From positions 62,001-126,000 of the forward strand of contig NZ_CP059732.1 in assembly GCF_014117325.1 (NCBI RefSeq): a stretch of DNA of 64,000 bases, written 5' to 3'. Position numbers and translations under genes: made by a program. Every line of letters starts with the position of its first letter. The stretch's first letter is position 1. The notes under the pieces were generated by a model, which was not told the DNA's origin, made no database searches, and was given only the letters and a program-made list of their open reading frames with translations. This document shows positions 51,720 through 60,853 of this stretch, piece after piece. The stretch is from Spirosoma foliorum. Lineage in GTDB: Bacteria > Bacteroidota > Bacteroidia > Cytophagales > Spirosomataceae.

Positions 51720-53489
51720 CTACTTCGCTACAGTCGCGATTTTTAACTCGTTCAATTGCGCCTGACTAATTACCGATGGCGAGTCGATCATGACATCGCG
51801 GCCTGAGTTGTTTTTCGGGAAGGCGATGAAATCGCGGATCGAATCGGCACCGCCGAAGAGCGAGCACAAGCGGTCGAAACCGAAGGCAATACCGCCGTGT
51901 GGAGGAGCACCGTATTCGAAGGCATCCATGAGGAAGCCAAACTGTGCTTTTGCTTCTTCGTCCGAGAAGCCCAGAATGCTAAACATCCGGGCTTGTAAAT
52001 CACGGTTGAAAATCCGAATAGAACCACCGCCAACTTCAGTGCCGTTAATGACTAGGTCATACGCATTGGCGCGAACGGAACCTAAGTCGGTGTCTAGTAG
52101 CGGAATATCTTCGGGCTTGGGCGATGTGAATGGGTGGTGCATCGCAAACCAGCGCTGATCTTCTTCGCCGTATTCGAGCAAGGGGAAGTCGAGTACCCAT
52201 AAGGTGCTGAACACGTTTGGATCACGTAGACCCAGACGAGTACCCATTTCCAGACGCAATTCGTTCAGCTGTTTTCTGGCTTTTGCGGCATCGCCCGAAA
52301 TGATCAGCATCAAATCGCCGGGCTTGGCACCAAAATGGGTTGCCCATGCCTGCAAATCTGATTCCGAATAAAACTTATCAACCGACGATTTCAGCGTTCC
52401 ATCTTCGTTATAGCGAACGTAGATCAGCCCTTTTGCCCCAACTTGTGGACGTTTGATCCAATCGGTCAGTTCATCCAGTTGCTTACGAGTGTAGTGTGCG
52501 CAACCAGGCGCGTTGATACCCACGACCAACTCGGCCGAATCGAACACGCCAAAGCCTTTGCCCGAGGTCATATCGACGGTGTCGAAAGTGCCTTTAAGCT
52601 CTACAAACTTCATATCGAAGCGTGTGTCGGGCTTGTCGGAACCGTAGAATTTCATGGCATCGGCATAGGTCATGCGAGGCACAGCGTCCAGGTCAATACC
52701 TTTTACGGCTTTGAATAAGTGCCGAACCAGCCCTTCGAACATGTTCAGAATGTCTTCCTGCTCCACGAACGACATCTCGCAGTCGATTTGTGTAAATTCA
52801 GGCTGGCGGTCAGCACGAAGGTCTTCGTCACGGAAACACTTCACAATCTGGTAGTACCGGTCGAAACCCGATACCATCAGCAGTTGCTTAAACGTTTGGG
52901 GTGATTGAGGTAGGGCGTAAAATTCACCCGGATTCATGCGGCTTGGCACCACAAAATCCCGTGCGCCTTCGGGCGTCGATTTGATCAGAACCGGCGTTTC
53001 AACTTCAATGAAATTCTGGCCGTCCATGAATAACCGCGTTTGCTGAGCCATGCGGTGGCGAAGCTCCAGACTCTTCCGCACCGGATTCCGGCGAAGATCG
53101 AGGTAACGGTATTTCATGCGGAGGTCATCGCCCCCGTCGGTAGCATCTTCGATCAGGAACGGTGGCAATTTGGCCGGATTCAACACCTCCAGCGAGGTCA
53201 CTTTCAATTCAACGTCGCCCGTTGGAATATTCGGATTTTTAGACTTCCGTTCAATAACTGTCCCGGTTGCTTTCAGGACAAATTCGCGGCCCAACGAGCG
53301 GGCAATGGTGAACAATTCGGGCGCTGTCTGACCATCTTCGAGCAAAAGCTGCGTAATACCATAGCGGTCACGGAGGTCAATCCACAACACGCCACCTTTA
53401 TCGCGGATGGTTTGCACCCAGCCAGACAGTGTAGCCGTTTGATTATTGTTAGAAAGGCGGAGTTCCCCGCAAGTGTGCGTTCGGAGCAT
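51720..53489 (-). CDS. aspS: Aspartyl-tRNA synthetase
   Basis: This class II aminoacyl-tRNA synthetase has 589 residues. The start at ATG 53489 ([20 protein letters not shown]) is used because the longer open frame would translate an inverted repeat. The N-terminal OB fold ([20 protein letters not shown]), motif 2 ([20 protein letters not shown]), a bacterial-type GAD insert and motif 3 ([16 protein letters not shown]) are clear. It charges tRNA-Asp. It is a single gene with hairpins at both ends. Confidence 0.97.
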   Translation of the reverse strand: MLRTHTCGELRLSNNNQTATLSGWVQTIRDKGGVLWIDLRDRYGITQLLLEDGQTAPELFTIARSLGREFVLKATGTVIERKSKNPNIPTGDVELKVTSLEVLNPAKLPPFLIEDATDGGDDLRMKYRYLDLRRNPVRKSLELRHRMAQQTRLFMDGQNFIEVETPVLIKSTPEGARDFVVPSRMNPGEFYALPQSPQTFKQLLMVSGFDRYYQIVKCFRDEDLRADRQPEFTQIDCEMSFVEQEDILNMFEGLVRHLFKAVKGIDLDAVPRMTYADAMKFYGSDKPDTRFDMKFVELKGTFDTVDMTSGKGFGVFDSAELVVGINAPGCAHYTRKQLDELTDWIKRPQVGAKGLIYVRYNEDGTLKSSVDKFYSESDLQAWATHFGAKPGDLMLIISGDAAKARKQLNELRLEMGTRLGLRDPNVFSTLWVLDFPLLEYGEEDQRWFAMHHPFTSPKPEDIPLLDTDLGSVRANAYDLVINGTEVGGGSIRIFNRDLQARMFSILGFSDEEAKAQFGFLMDAFEYGAPPHGGIAFGFDRLCSLFGGADSIRDFIAFPKNNSGRDVMIDSPSVISQAQLNELKIATVAK

Positions 53490-53583
53490 GTTTAATGATT
53501 GTGTGATTGAATGACTGAGTGATTGACTGATTGAATAGCTACGAAAGCCAGTATTCAATCAGTCAATCACTCAGTCATTCAAT
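53490..53583. repeat. Inverted repeat of GAATGACT-like words at the aspS start
   Basis: The 32-base arms 53506–53537 and 53552–53583 are exact inverses with a 14-base spacer. A further copy of the flanking words reaches back to the aspS ATG at 53489. The words resemble those before galU but the sequences are not alignable as one repeat. Confidence 0.9.
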
Positions 53584-53631
53584 CATTAAGATTTGCCGCA
53601 AAGGTACGGACTCCGACCGCAAAGGGCAAGG

Positions 53632-55101
53632 TTATTTCCGGTAATCCAACGCGGGTTTCCGGTCGCCAAGTAAAGCTTCGTATTTAAAGTCGGGGCCGAG
53701 TTTCTGTTTCCACTCAGCGGTTGCTTTTTCGATGAGTGCTGGTGTTTTGTAGAGATCCAGGGCTGTCAGAGCGAGGGTTTTGGCGGCTACAATCATGCCT
53801 TTCTGCCCAATGCTCATGCCACTGGCGGCTGTTGACTGCCAGCTGTGCGCCGATGAACCTGGCACCCAGGTAGCGGTCGATAAGCCAACGGTGGGTACTG
53901 CCCAGCTTACATCACCCACGTCGGTAGAGCCACCACTGGTTGCACTTTCCGATGCATCACGAAAATCTTTTACTTTGGCCGCATTTTCAATGGGCACTTT
54001 CTGATCGCCAAACGTCTCGCTGATTTTTTTTGCGAACTCCGTTTCTTCGGGGGTATAATTCACTCCGCCAACGGTTTGCAGATTCTGATGCATCACCTCG
54101 GCCAGCGTCACGTTAGGCAGCAAATCATAGACACCACCCAGTACTTCCCAGGTAACTTGGGTACCCGTTCCTTTGGCAGCCCCTTCGGCAGCATTTTCAA
54201 TCCGTTTCCAAACGCTTTGTACCACCGCCCTGTCTTTATTCCGAACATAATAATAGACCTCCGCATTGGCTGGAACAACGTTTGGCGCTTCGCCACCACG
54301 GGTGATAACGTAGTGAATACGGGTATCGGATGGAATGTGCTCACGCATCATGTTGACCATATAATCCATCGCTTCAACCCCGTCCAGCGCCGACCGACCC
54401 CGTTCGGGCGAGGCCGCTGCGTGGGCGGCAATCCCTTTAAAGCGGAACTTCGCGTTTTTGTTAGCCAGCGAGGTACCTGCATCGGCCGCATTCTGAGCGC
54501 CAGGATGCCAGTGCAATACCACATCAACATCTTTAAACAACCCTTCGCGCACCATATACACCTTGGCCGAACCGCCTTCTTCGGCGGGGCAACCATAAAT
54601 TTTGATCGTTCCGGCGTGGCCCGATTTTTTAAGCCAGTCTTTCACCTGTACGGCAGCCGCCATCGACGCCGTACCGAATAGATTGTGTCCGCAACCGTGG
54701 CCGCCTTTCTGACCCGCAATGGGCGTAAATTCAGGTTTTGCTTCAGTCGCCAGGCCAGGCAGCGCATCGTACTCACCCAAAATGCCAATAACCGGTTTGC
54801 CCGATCCGTAGGTGGCCACAAAAGCCGTTGGAATACCAGCCACGCCCGTTTGTACATCGAAGCCTTCCTTTTTTAACTGCTCTTCCAGCAGAGCAGAACT
54901 CTTCTCTTCCTGATAGCCTAATTCAGCGAAATTCCAGATTTGTTTCGAGATACCAGCGTATTCCTGAAACCGGCTATCCAGGTTAGTAATGATGGTTTTC
55001 TTGTCGGTATCAACAGCGGTCGTTACGGCTTTCTTTGCTTTTGGCTGGGCAACCGCGAGCATTGGAGTGAGTAAGATAATTGCGAGGAATTGTTTTTTCA
55101 T
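53632..55101 (-). CDS. M20-family amidohydrolase (AbgB-like), exported
   Basis: This 489-residue enzyme starts at ATG 55101 (MKKQFLAIILLTPMLAVAQP signal peptide). Family signatures include GILGEYDALPG, GGHGCGHNLFGTASMAAA (metal ligands) and GCPAEEGGSAKVYMV, then HWHPGAQNAAD and AHAAASPERGRSALDGVEAM (the lid/dimerisation domain). It resembles aminobenzoyl-glutamate or N-acyl amino acid hydrolases, but with a signal peptide it acts in the periplasm. It probably cleaves acylated amino acids or peptides; the substrate is not known. Confidence 0.88.
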   Translation of the reverse strand: MKKQFLAIILLTPMLAVAQPKAKKAVTTAVDTDKKTIITNLDSRFQEYAGISKQIWNFAELGYQEEKSSALLEEQLKKEGFDVQTGVAGIPTAFVATYGSGKPVIGILGEYDALPGLATEAKPEFTPIAGQKGGHGCGHNLFGTASMAAAVQVKDWLKKSGHAGTIKIYGCPAEEGGSAKVYMVREGLFKDVDVVLHWHPGAQNAADAGTSLANKNAKFRFKGIAAHAAASPERGRSALDGVEAMDYMVNMMREHIPSDTRIHYVITRGGEAPNVVPANAEVYYYVRNKDRAVVQSVWKRIENAAEGAAKGTGTQVTWEVLGGVYDLLPNVTLAEVMHQNLQTVGGVNYTPEETEFAKKISETFGDQKVPIENAAKVKDFRDASESATSGGSTDVGDVSWAVPTVGLSTATWVPGSSAHSWQSTAASGMSIGQKGMIVAAKTLALTALDLYKTPALIEKATAEWKQKLGPDFKYEALLGDRKPALDYRK

Positions 55102-55251
55102 GGTATTGTATTCGGACAATTGGGTTGTAAACCGATAAAAATAAGGCAAAAAGGGGAGCCGAGCAATCCCGTCGCAGCAATGTTATATTTACTCAATTAA
55201 TAATACTGGGATGCATTAGAATGCTTTACCGTATAGCAATAAGAAATAGAT

Positions 55252-58200
55252 ATGGCTACAAACAAATCACAGCTACCAGCATCAGTTAAGCTATTAGCAG
55301 ACCGTCGCAAGGGCGGTGAATATAACCTACATGGGATAGAATATCAGTTACGCTATTCCATTTGTAAGGCTTTAACCGTATTGGAACAAAGCCAGCAAAC
55401 TATGCTCCGTTTAGAAGGTATTGAAGATGTTGATGTACTTCACCAAAGGGGGGAAGGAAGCCTGCAACTTTATCAGCTCAAACATACAACGAGTAAGATT
55501 CAGGCAAATCACTTTACAAAATGGGGGTTACTACAAAACTTCCTTGAAGCGTATTTGCTTGAACCAAGTGCTGAATTCATTCTGGTGACAAACCAAGCTC
55601 CTTCAGATATCAATGTAGCTGCATTCCAAAACTCTCAATTCAATGAACAAATAATTGCTTTCTGGCAAAATAAGATAGAAGAAATTCGCATGACTGATAA
55701 ACGGGCTACCAGTTGGGCGTGGTCCAATTACAATACCAACGATTTTCTAAATAAAATTCAGTTAATAATTGTTAGCGAACAGGAGATTAAAGCCCAGACA
55801 GATAGATTGATAGTTAATCGTTTTGATGTTAATAATAAGACAGAAGCAAATTATCTTGATGCTTTATTCTACTATTTTTTTGTAACAGCAAGACAGAAAG
55901 GAACAATTACTTACCAGAATATAGAAGCGGTAATTGAGCAGGTAAAGAATTTTGTAGCTAAAGGAGTAATTAATCTAGCAATTCAACAAAAATGGCTAGA
56001 ACTAATAGAATTTAAGCAGGACTTAAACAAAGATTTAAGTAGCTACTTTGATGGTAAAGCTGCTTTACCTGCTCATATTGCGCTAGGCCTTCCCGTCACT
56101 CGACAAAAAACAGAGCAGGCAATACTCGATCACCTATTAAAATACGATTGTGCAATCATAAGGGCATCTAGCGGACAGGGAAAGTCAACTTTAGGGTGGA
56201 TGGTCAGTAAAACATTATCTGATAATCAAACACATAAAATTTATCAATTGCACCACTGTCCGACGACCGAGTCAGTTGGTTCAATAGTCGATTTCCTTCA
56301 ATCAGCGATAAAAGCTTCAGGCAAAATACCTTTAGTTATTATTGATGGTCTTTCAGTCGCAACAGCAGCTTGGACAGAATTAGCAGGCCGAATGATTGAA
56401 GAACCAATAAAATTCATCATTACTACTCGTCAGGAAGATTGGTTCAGGTTTGGGAGAGAGGCTTACAAAGTCAATTTAGGACAGCCAATAGATCTTAAGT
56501 TCACTGATATAGAAGCGAAATATATTTATACAGAATTAAAACGGCGTAAGAAGATTTATTCTGATACCATTCATTGGCAGAGATCATGGGAGAAAGTAAA
56601 AGATAGTGGTCTACTAATTGAATATGTCTATCTGTTAACTCGTGGCGAAATGTTACAGGACAGGCTTAGAGACCAAACACAGAAACTTGGGGAAGAAGTT
56701 GATGGTGCCCTTAAGTTGCATATTCTAAGAATGATTTCTTTTGCGGATATATCAGGTGTACGTATCCAGATATTTCGGTTGTTAGATAAAATTAGTCAAC
56801 ATGATCCATCCCCTCAAACAGACCTTGGCTTGATGCTTGAGCAATTGGAAAAAGAATATTCTCTACGATTTGATGAAGAGTATGTTGAAGGTTTGCACCC
56901 AGTACGATCCGCTCATTTGAGTACACTGCTTCATAAGTACGTACCTTATTCTAAAACATTGATTAATTTATTCGATGTGGTTGATAGTCACCAATTATAT
57001 CAACTGAGTATTGAAATTCCACTCAGAATTCGCGCTCACGAAGAACTTACTTTCTATCAATCACTGGCTGATAAATTAATCAAAGTTGAATCAAGCCATA
57101 CAGTATCTGTTTTATTCGGCCTGTATCATGGGGAAATTATTCGATACTGGCAGAAACACCAAGATACCTTTGATTCAGTTTTCGATCAAGGGAGTTTTAT
57201 GCTGCTACCAATGATGACAATGCCTTTCCCTCATCCTAAATCTAATTTGTCTGACCTATTAGCTGATATGCTAAAGGGTAATGCACAACATTTGATTTCA
57301 GCAGCTAAAGAGCTTCCGCCACTTACTATTCAGCAAACTAGTTTGGGTAAATTAATGCCTCTTCTATGTGAACGAATAAATCTAATTGAGCAACCAGATA
57401 GTCATGCTGGGCAATTGCTTCGCTGGTTTCATTTATTTAATATTTCCGTCCCTTTGCCTAGCGATTTACAGCTGTTAGGCTATTTGTCGGAGTTGGATAG
57501 CGAAACAGGAGCCGAACTAGCTGAAGCAGTTTTTACGACGCATCCAGCAGAGTTTCGACAATTTTCACGAAGCCATTTGGACCTAATTATTAGTTGGTTA
57601 AAGATTAAAACCAATACGCTTACAATAACCCCCGATGATGACAAAATCATTATTGAATACTTGCTCACAGATAAGCTCGCCGACCAAGCAAACGATGAGA
57701 GTGTTCAGCGGATTGAAGTTGTAAGAGCTTGGCTGCCTTTATATGAAGTATATGAAACAAATGCGATTATGCTCCCTTTTCCTAATGAACAACTTATATC
57801 GGTAGTTAAACAGAACGCTCACAAGGCTATGCCAAATACTAATATAATTAGTTCATTCACTGTACGCCTTAACCAAATATGGTGGGATACTCTTGAGCGT
57901 CAATACGTAGCCGACTCAGTATATTTTTGGCAAAAACAGTGGATGGATTTACGGCAATATGCTTTAGAATGCGTAAGACTTTCTTGTCGGATTATGGAGC
58001 TGCAATTAATGCGCCAGAGCAGTGATAAAATATTTAGTAAAGCTATTGAGGGCCTCGAACAAGCCAGCATGCTATTTTTAAACACTGATAAAACAATACG
58101 TCAGTTTCCCGTTAATCAAATAACGGCTGAAGAACGAATCACTCCATTCAAAGAAGAGGTTAGTAAAATGCGCGATTGGAGTCGTGCTTTCTCAAATTTT

Positions 58201-59079
58201 CTTAACCAATTTACAGGATTGTTCGTAATCGATAAGCCAGATGTCAGACATTTGGCTTTAATTAACCTTCGGTCTACAATGTACTTTCTTCCTCTTATGC
58301 AGGATAGGTTCGATTATGTAGTAGCAAACACATGGGAATACTTTATCACTGAAACTCTCAAGCAAGATGAAATTCTTTCATATAGACGAATACAACGCAC
58401 AGCTATATTTTATGCAGAACATGTACAGAGATCAACTTTCCCTGTAGTTTTAGAAGTTCACAAAACTGTGAAAGATAAGTGGGAAGAGAAGCAAGCTGGC
58501 CGTTTACGAATCTTGAACTTAGTGTTAGATAATTTAGAAGAAATGACTGGGCGGACTGTGTATCACCCAGTCCATATTATAGAAGAAGAACTACTTTCTA
58601 ACGCTGTTTTTGGGATGGAAATTCTAGACGTTAAAAATGCTGAATCAAATCTTGAATATCTGCTGATTAACCTATCTGTATTAGCTGATTCTGATTTCGA
58701 TTTTATAACGATCGTGTTCTGTCAACAGAGTATTGCAAAAAGTGCTCTACGTTTTAATCGCTCAATATTACAGCTAGCAGACAAAACATTACGAGGTGAA
58801 GATATAACAGTTGAAGAGTTTAATGCTCCTCATCCTGTGATTCCCAATCGTGAACTTCTAATGCCTCTACCTGATGTTTCTTTTCATGAAGGTATACTAG
58901 AAGAGGATGTTGAGGCAGTAACAAAAATTATCATTGCAGTTTGGAAAGTGGCAGAATTTAAAAGTCGTCTTTCTTCTAATCAATCTGTACAAAAAGAATG
59001 GTTAGACAGTCAATTGATTTCTTTGAAAAAAGAGATAGATAGTCAGCTTACTATCATTAAGAATGTGTTTGGGAATTGA
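55252..59079 (+). CDS. Avs-like STAND NTPase with Cap4/DUF4297-type nuclease domain, C-terminus cut by an IS
   Basis: This 1275-residue protein is a likely single-gene phage sensor. Residues ~15–150 look like a DUF4297/Cap4 dsDNA nuclease: GGEYNLHGIEYQLRYSIC, then GIEDVDV (Asp59/Asp61) and LYQLKHT (Gln75, Lys77) as the D...QxK active site. A STAND-type P-loop follows, with RASSGQGKST (Lys311), Walker B LVIIDG (Asp365) and ITTRQEDWF (Arg393). The C-terminal ~850 residues are alpha-helical and lack known domains, as in Avs target-sensing arms. The last five codons (NVFGN) come from the inserted IS; the original 42-codon tail lies at 59927–60055. The gene is visibly AT-richer than neighbours (sampled lines 33% and 42% GC versus 48%). 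Confidence 0.82.
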   Translation: MATNKSQLPASVKLLADRRKGGEYNLHGIEYQLRYSICKALTVLEQSQQTMLRLEGIEDVDVLHQRGEGSLQLYQLKHTTSKIQANHFTKWGLLQNFLEAYLLEPSAEFILVTNQAPSDINVAAFQNSQFNEQIIAFWQNKIEEIRMTDKRATSWAWSNYNTNDFLNKIQLIIVSEQEIKAQTDRLIVNRFDVNNKTEANYLDALFYYFFVTARQKGTITYQNIEAVIEQVKNFVAKGVINLAIQQKWLELIEFKQDLNKDLSSYFDGKAALPAHIALGLPVTRQKTEQAILDHLLKYDCAIIRASSGQGKSTLGWMVSKTLSDNQTHKIYQLHHCPTTESVGSIVDFLQSAIKASGKIPLVIIDGLSVATAAWTELAGRMIEEPIKFIITTRQEDWFRFGREAYKVNLGQPIDLKFTDIEAKYIYTELKRRKKIYSDTIHWQRSWEKVKDSGLLIEYVYLLTRGEMLQDRLRDQTQKLGEEVDGALKLHILRMISFADISGVRIQIFRLLDKISQHDPSPQTDLGLMLEQLEKEYSLRFDEEYVEGLHPVRSAHLSTLLHKYVPYSKTLINLFDVVDSHQLYQLSIEIPLRIRAHEELTFYQSLADKLIKVESSHTVSVLFGLYHGEIIRYWQKHQDTFDSVFDQGSFMLLPMMTMPFPHPKSNLSDLLADMLKGNAQHLISAAKELPPLTIQQTSLGKLMPLLCERINLIEQPDSHAGQLLRWFHLFNISVPLPSDLQLLGYLSELDSETGAELAEAVFTTHPAEFRQFSRSHLDLIISWLKIKTNTLTITPDDDKIIIEYLLTDKLADQANDESVQRIEVVRAWLPLYEVYETNAIMLPFPNEQLISVVKQNAHKAMPNTNIISSFTVRLNQIWWDTLERQYVADSVYFWQKQWMDLRQYALECVRLSCRIMELQLMRQSSDKIFSKAIEGLEQASMLFLNTDKTIRQFPVNQITAEERITPFKEEVSKMRDWSRAFSNFLNQFTGLFVIDKPDVRHLALINLRSTMYFLPLMQDRFDYVVANTWEYFITETLKQDEILSYRRIQRTAIFYAEHVQRSTFPVVLEVHKTVKDKWEEKQAGRLRILNLVLDNLEEMTGRTVYHPVHIIEEELLSNAVFGMEILDVKNAESNLEYLLINLSVLADSDFDFITIVFCQQSIAKSALRFNRSILQLADKTLRGEDITVEEFNAPHPVIPNRELLMPLPDVSFHEGILEEDVEAVTKIIIAVWKVAEFKSRLSSNQSVQKEWLDSQLISLKKEIDSQLTIIKNVFGN

Positions 59080-59922
59080 GAACAATTGAGAGTCGTGCCA
59101 ACTTTGTATCGACCAAAATGCAAAGCCGTGACCAAACAGTTCTCAAAACTGACCGACTCCCAATGGGACGCAATTTCGCCTTTTCTTAATCTCAAACGCA
59201 AACGAAAGCATGATTTACGCCAGATAATCAACGTCATTTTGTGGCTCCTACGAACTGGCGGACAGTGGCGTAACCTGCCTGAAGAGTGGCCTAACTGGCA
59301 GGCGGTTTATTATTACTTTGACCAATGGAAACAAGATGGCACCTTCGAGCGAATCAATACAGCCTTGAATCAACTGGATCGCCAACGAGTTGGGAAAGAA
59401 GCTTATCCTTCCGTCCTATGCATTGATTCACAGAGCGTTAAACTAAGTCCTATGATCTGTGAGTACCGGGGCACCGATGCCAACAAACGCGTCAACGGAC
59501 GCAAGCGACAATTGGTAGTAGACACGCAAGGTCGCCTTTGGGTGGCTAATGTGCATGTGGCCAATCAAGCCGATGGCCCCGCTGCCATTTCGCTCATTGG
59601 TGATATTCTTTGGCGGGCAGGCGAGCGCTTAGAAAAAGTGTATGGCGATCAGTCGTACAATGGCGTTTTTGCCAACGCCTTATCGGACTGGTCAATTGAC
59701 TTTGAGAAAGCATCGCGTCCCGAATCAGCCCAAGGTTTTGTGCCCGTTGCCAAGCGTTGGGTAGTCGAACGCAGCATTGCTTGGACTAATTTCTTCCGCC
59801 GAATCGTCAAAGATTACGAGTATACGTTATTATCTTCGGTGAGTTGGCTGTATTTGGCCAATATTCAACTAATGCTTCAGCGAATTTAACTTAGTTACCA
59901 AAGATAATTCCCCAACACGTTC
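59061..59922 (+). mobile_element. Intact IS5-family insertion sequence (TNA target type), TSD TAA
   Basis: The element begins GAATGTGTTTGGGAATT and ends with the near-inverse AATTCCCCAACACGTTC (15 of 17 positions match). It is flanked by TAA at 59058–59060 and 59923–59925, a 3-bp target duplication of TNA type, which points to the IS1031-like subgroup. It carries one transposase. The insertion is inside the Avs-like gene and, given the intact ends and open transposase, probably recent. Confidence 0.88.
59086..59889 (+). CDS. IS5-family DDE transposase
   Basis: This 267-residue transposase starts at TTG 59086 or at GTG 59128. It has the IS5 N-terminal region LTDSQWDAISPFL ... GGQWRNLPEEWPNWQAVYYY and the DDE triad: Asp114 in CIDSQSVK, Asp188 in VYGDQSY, and Glu229 in WVVERSIAW with the family RxxE-like surroundings. 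The frame is undisturbed, so it may be active. It is encoded in the same direction as the interrupted gene. Confidence 0.9.
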   Translation: MRVVPTLYRPKCKAVTKQFSKLTDSQWDAISPFLNLKRKRKHDLRQIINVILWLLRTGGQWRNLPEEWPNWQAVYYYFDQWKQDGTFERINTALNQLDRQRVGKEAYPSVLCIDSQSVKLSPMICEYRGTDANKRVNGRKRQLVVDTQGRLWVANVHVANQADGPAAISLIGDILWRAGERLEKVYGDQSYNGVFANALSDWSIDFEKASRPESAQGFVPVAKRWVVERSIAWTNFFRRIVKDYEYTLLSSVSWLYLANIQLMLQRI

Positions 59923-59925
59923 TAA

Positions 59926-60055
59926 GAAACAGAAAAACGGGATTTTGCTTGAGGATTTAACCACAGTATCTGAGCAAGTTTTTTTAGATAATCAAGGCAT
60001 CACAGCTGAACAATGCGCTCAATTACTTTTACAGCATCTTACAAATTTGAACTGA
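59926..60055 (+). pseudogene. Displaced 3' end of the Avs-like gene
   Basis: After removal of the IS and one TAA copy, codon 1270 (AAG, completed by base 59926) continues in frame through 42 more codons (KQKNGILLEDLTTVSEQVFL ... LLLQHLTNLN) to TGA at 60053–60055. These codons have no start of their own and no other explanation. They are the severed C-terminus, a helical region of about 42 residues. The rebuilt protein has 1312 residues. Confidence 0.85.
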
Positions 60056-60098
60056 CAGAATGCTTTAAAATTTCCATATTATTTCCTCTTGGAATAAG

Positions 60099-60132
60099 AA
60101 ATGCGCGTCACTCTCTCGAACGACGCGCATTT
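60099..60132. terminator. Bidirectional hairpin terminator
   Basis: Arms AAATGCGCGTC (60099–60109) and GACGCGCATTT (60122–60132) enclose 12 bases. It serves the end of the interrupted Avs-like gene on the plus strand and the DUF4136 gene on the minus strand. Confidence 0.78.
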
Positions 60133-60152
60133 TGACTAGGACTTGGCGATGA

Positions 60153-60695
60153 TTAATAACTATCTGCCCGATAAGGGTATTTGTTAAAGATCAGGTTAAT
60201 GGCTTCCCGAATTTTGCCTTCCTGATGATCTCTGTTGTTTGCTGTTATTAAACCCGAAGCGATTCCCTGCCAGATAGCCTCATCGGTTTTGGCGTCAACG
60301 AGGTTTACCAGAATCGTGCCTGCCTGCACAACAATATCCTTTTCTTTGCCAAGGCTTTGTACATCATTCGTGTTGAAGTAAGAGGTACCCTCGGTATAAC
60401 CTTTGAGCGTTGTGGGTTGGTCGAGCACCCGGAAATTAACAATTAAGTCGGGTGATTGCCGGTTGAATGTATAACCCCGACCATCCATGGCATTGGCCAC
60501 GGCATCCCGCATCTGAGCTTTCAAAGCCAAAGCGTTTCCTGCATCTTGTTTGCTCGTTGGCTGTACAGCCCATGCATAGCTTTTGAAGTGACTGAAGTCA
60601 ATATTTGGCCGAAGTTCGCTATCTACTGTAACATTTTGTGCCTGGGTTAGGCTGGTCGCCAGCGCGAACGCAGCGACGAAAAATAACCGTTTCAT
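60153..60695 (-). CDS. DUF4136 domain secreted protein
   Basis: This 180-residue protein starts at ATG 60695 (MKRLFFVAAFALATSLTQA signal peptide). It has the DUF4136 opening DFSHFKSYAWAVQP, the central MDGRGYTFNRQSPDLIVNFR and the closing EGKIREAINLIFNKYPYRA. These proteins are usually envelope-associated lipoproteins, but this one has no lipobox Cys. Function is unknown. Confidence 0.85.
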   Translation of the reverse strand: MKRLFFVAAFALATSLTQAQNVTVDSELRPNIDFSHFKSYAWAVQPTSKQDAGNALALKAQMRDAVANAMDGRGYTFNRQSPDLIVNFRVLDQPTTLKGYTEGTSYFNTNDVQSLGKEKDIVVQAGTILVNLVDAKTDEAIWQGIASGLITANNRDHQEGKIREAINLIFNKYPYRADSY

Positions 60696-60853
60696 ATGCA
60701 TTGAATTAATTTGATTCAGGTTTTATTCCTGGTTTGGATTAATAACTACTGCACGCTAAGTCGGTTAATTAAAAGGTAGTTAAACCTGTAAAAGGCGAAT
60801 ATGTACCTCTGATATTACTGTGAAATCGGGAAATAGAAATAGCAGCTGTATTG

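Noticed and set aside
53490..53558. N-terminal extension of aspS by 23 codons
   Set aside because: The extension translates an inverted repeat into [17 protein letters not shown] low-complexity sequence, and the aspS family starts at the [10 protein letters not shown] segment.
55252..59079. Type IV or Type I restriction enzyme for the Avs-like gene
   Set aside because: The P-loop region has a STAND-like TTR motif and no helicase motifs, and no methylase or specificity subunit is adjacent.
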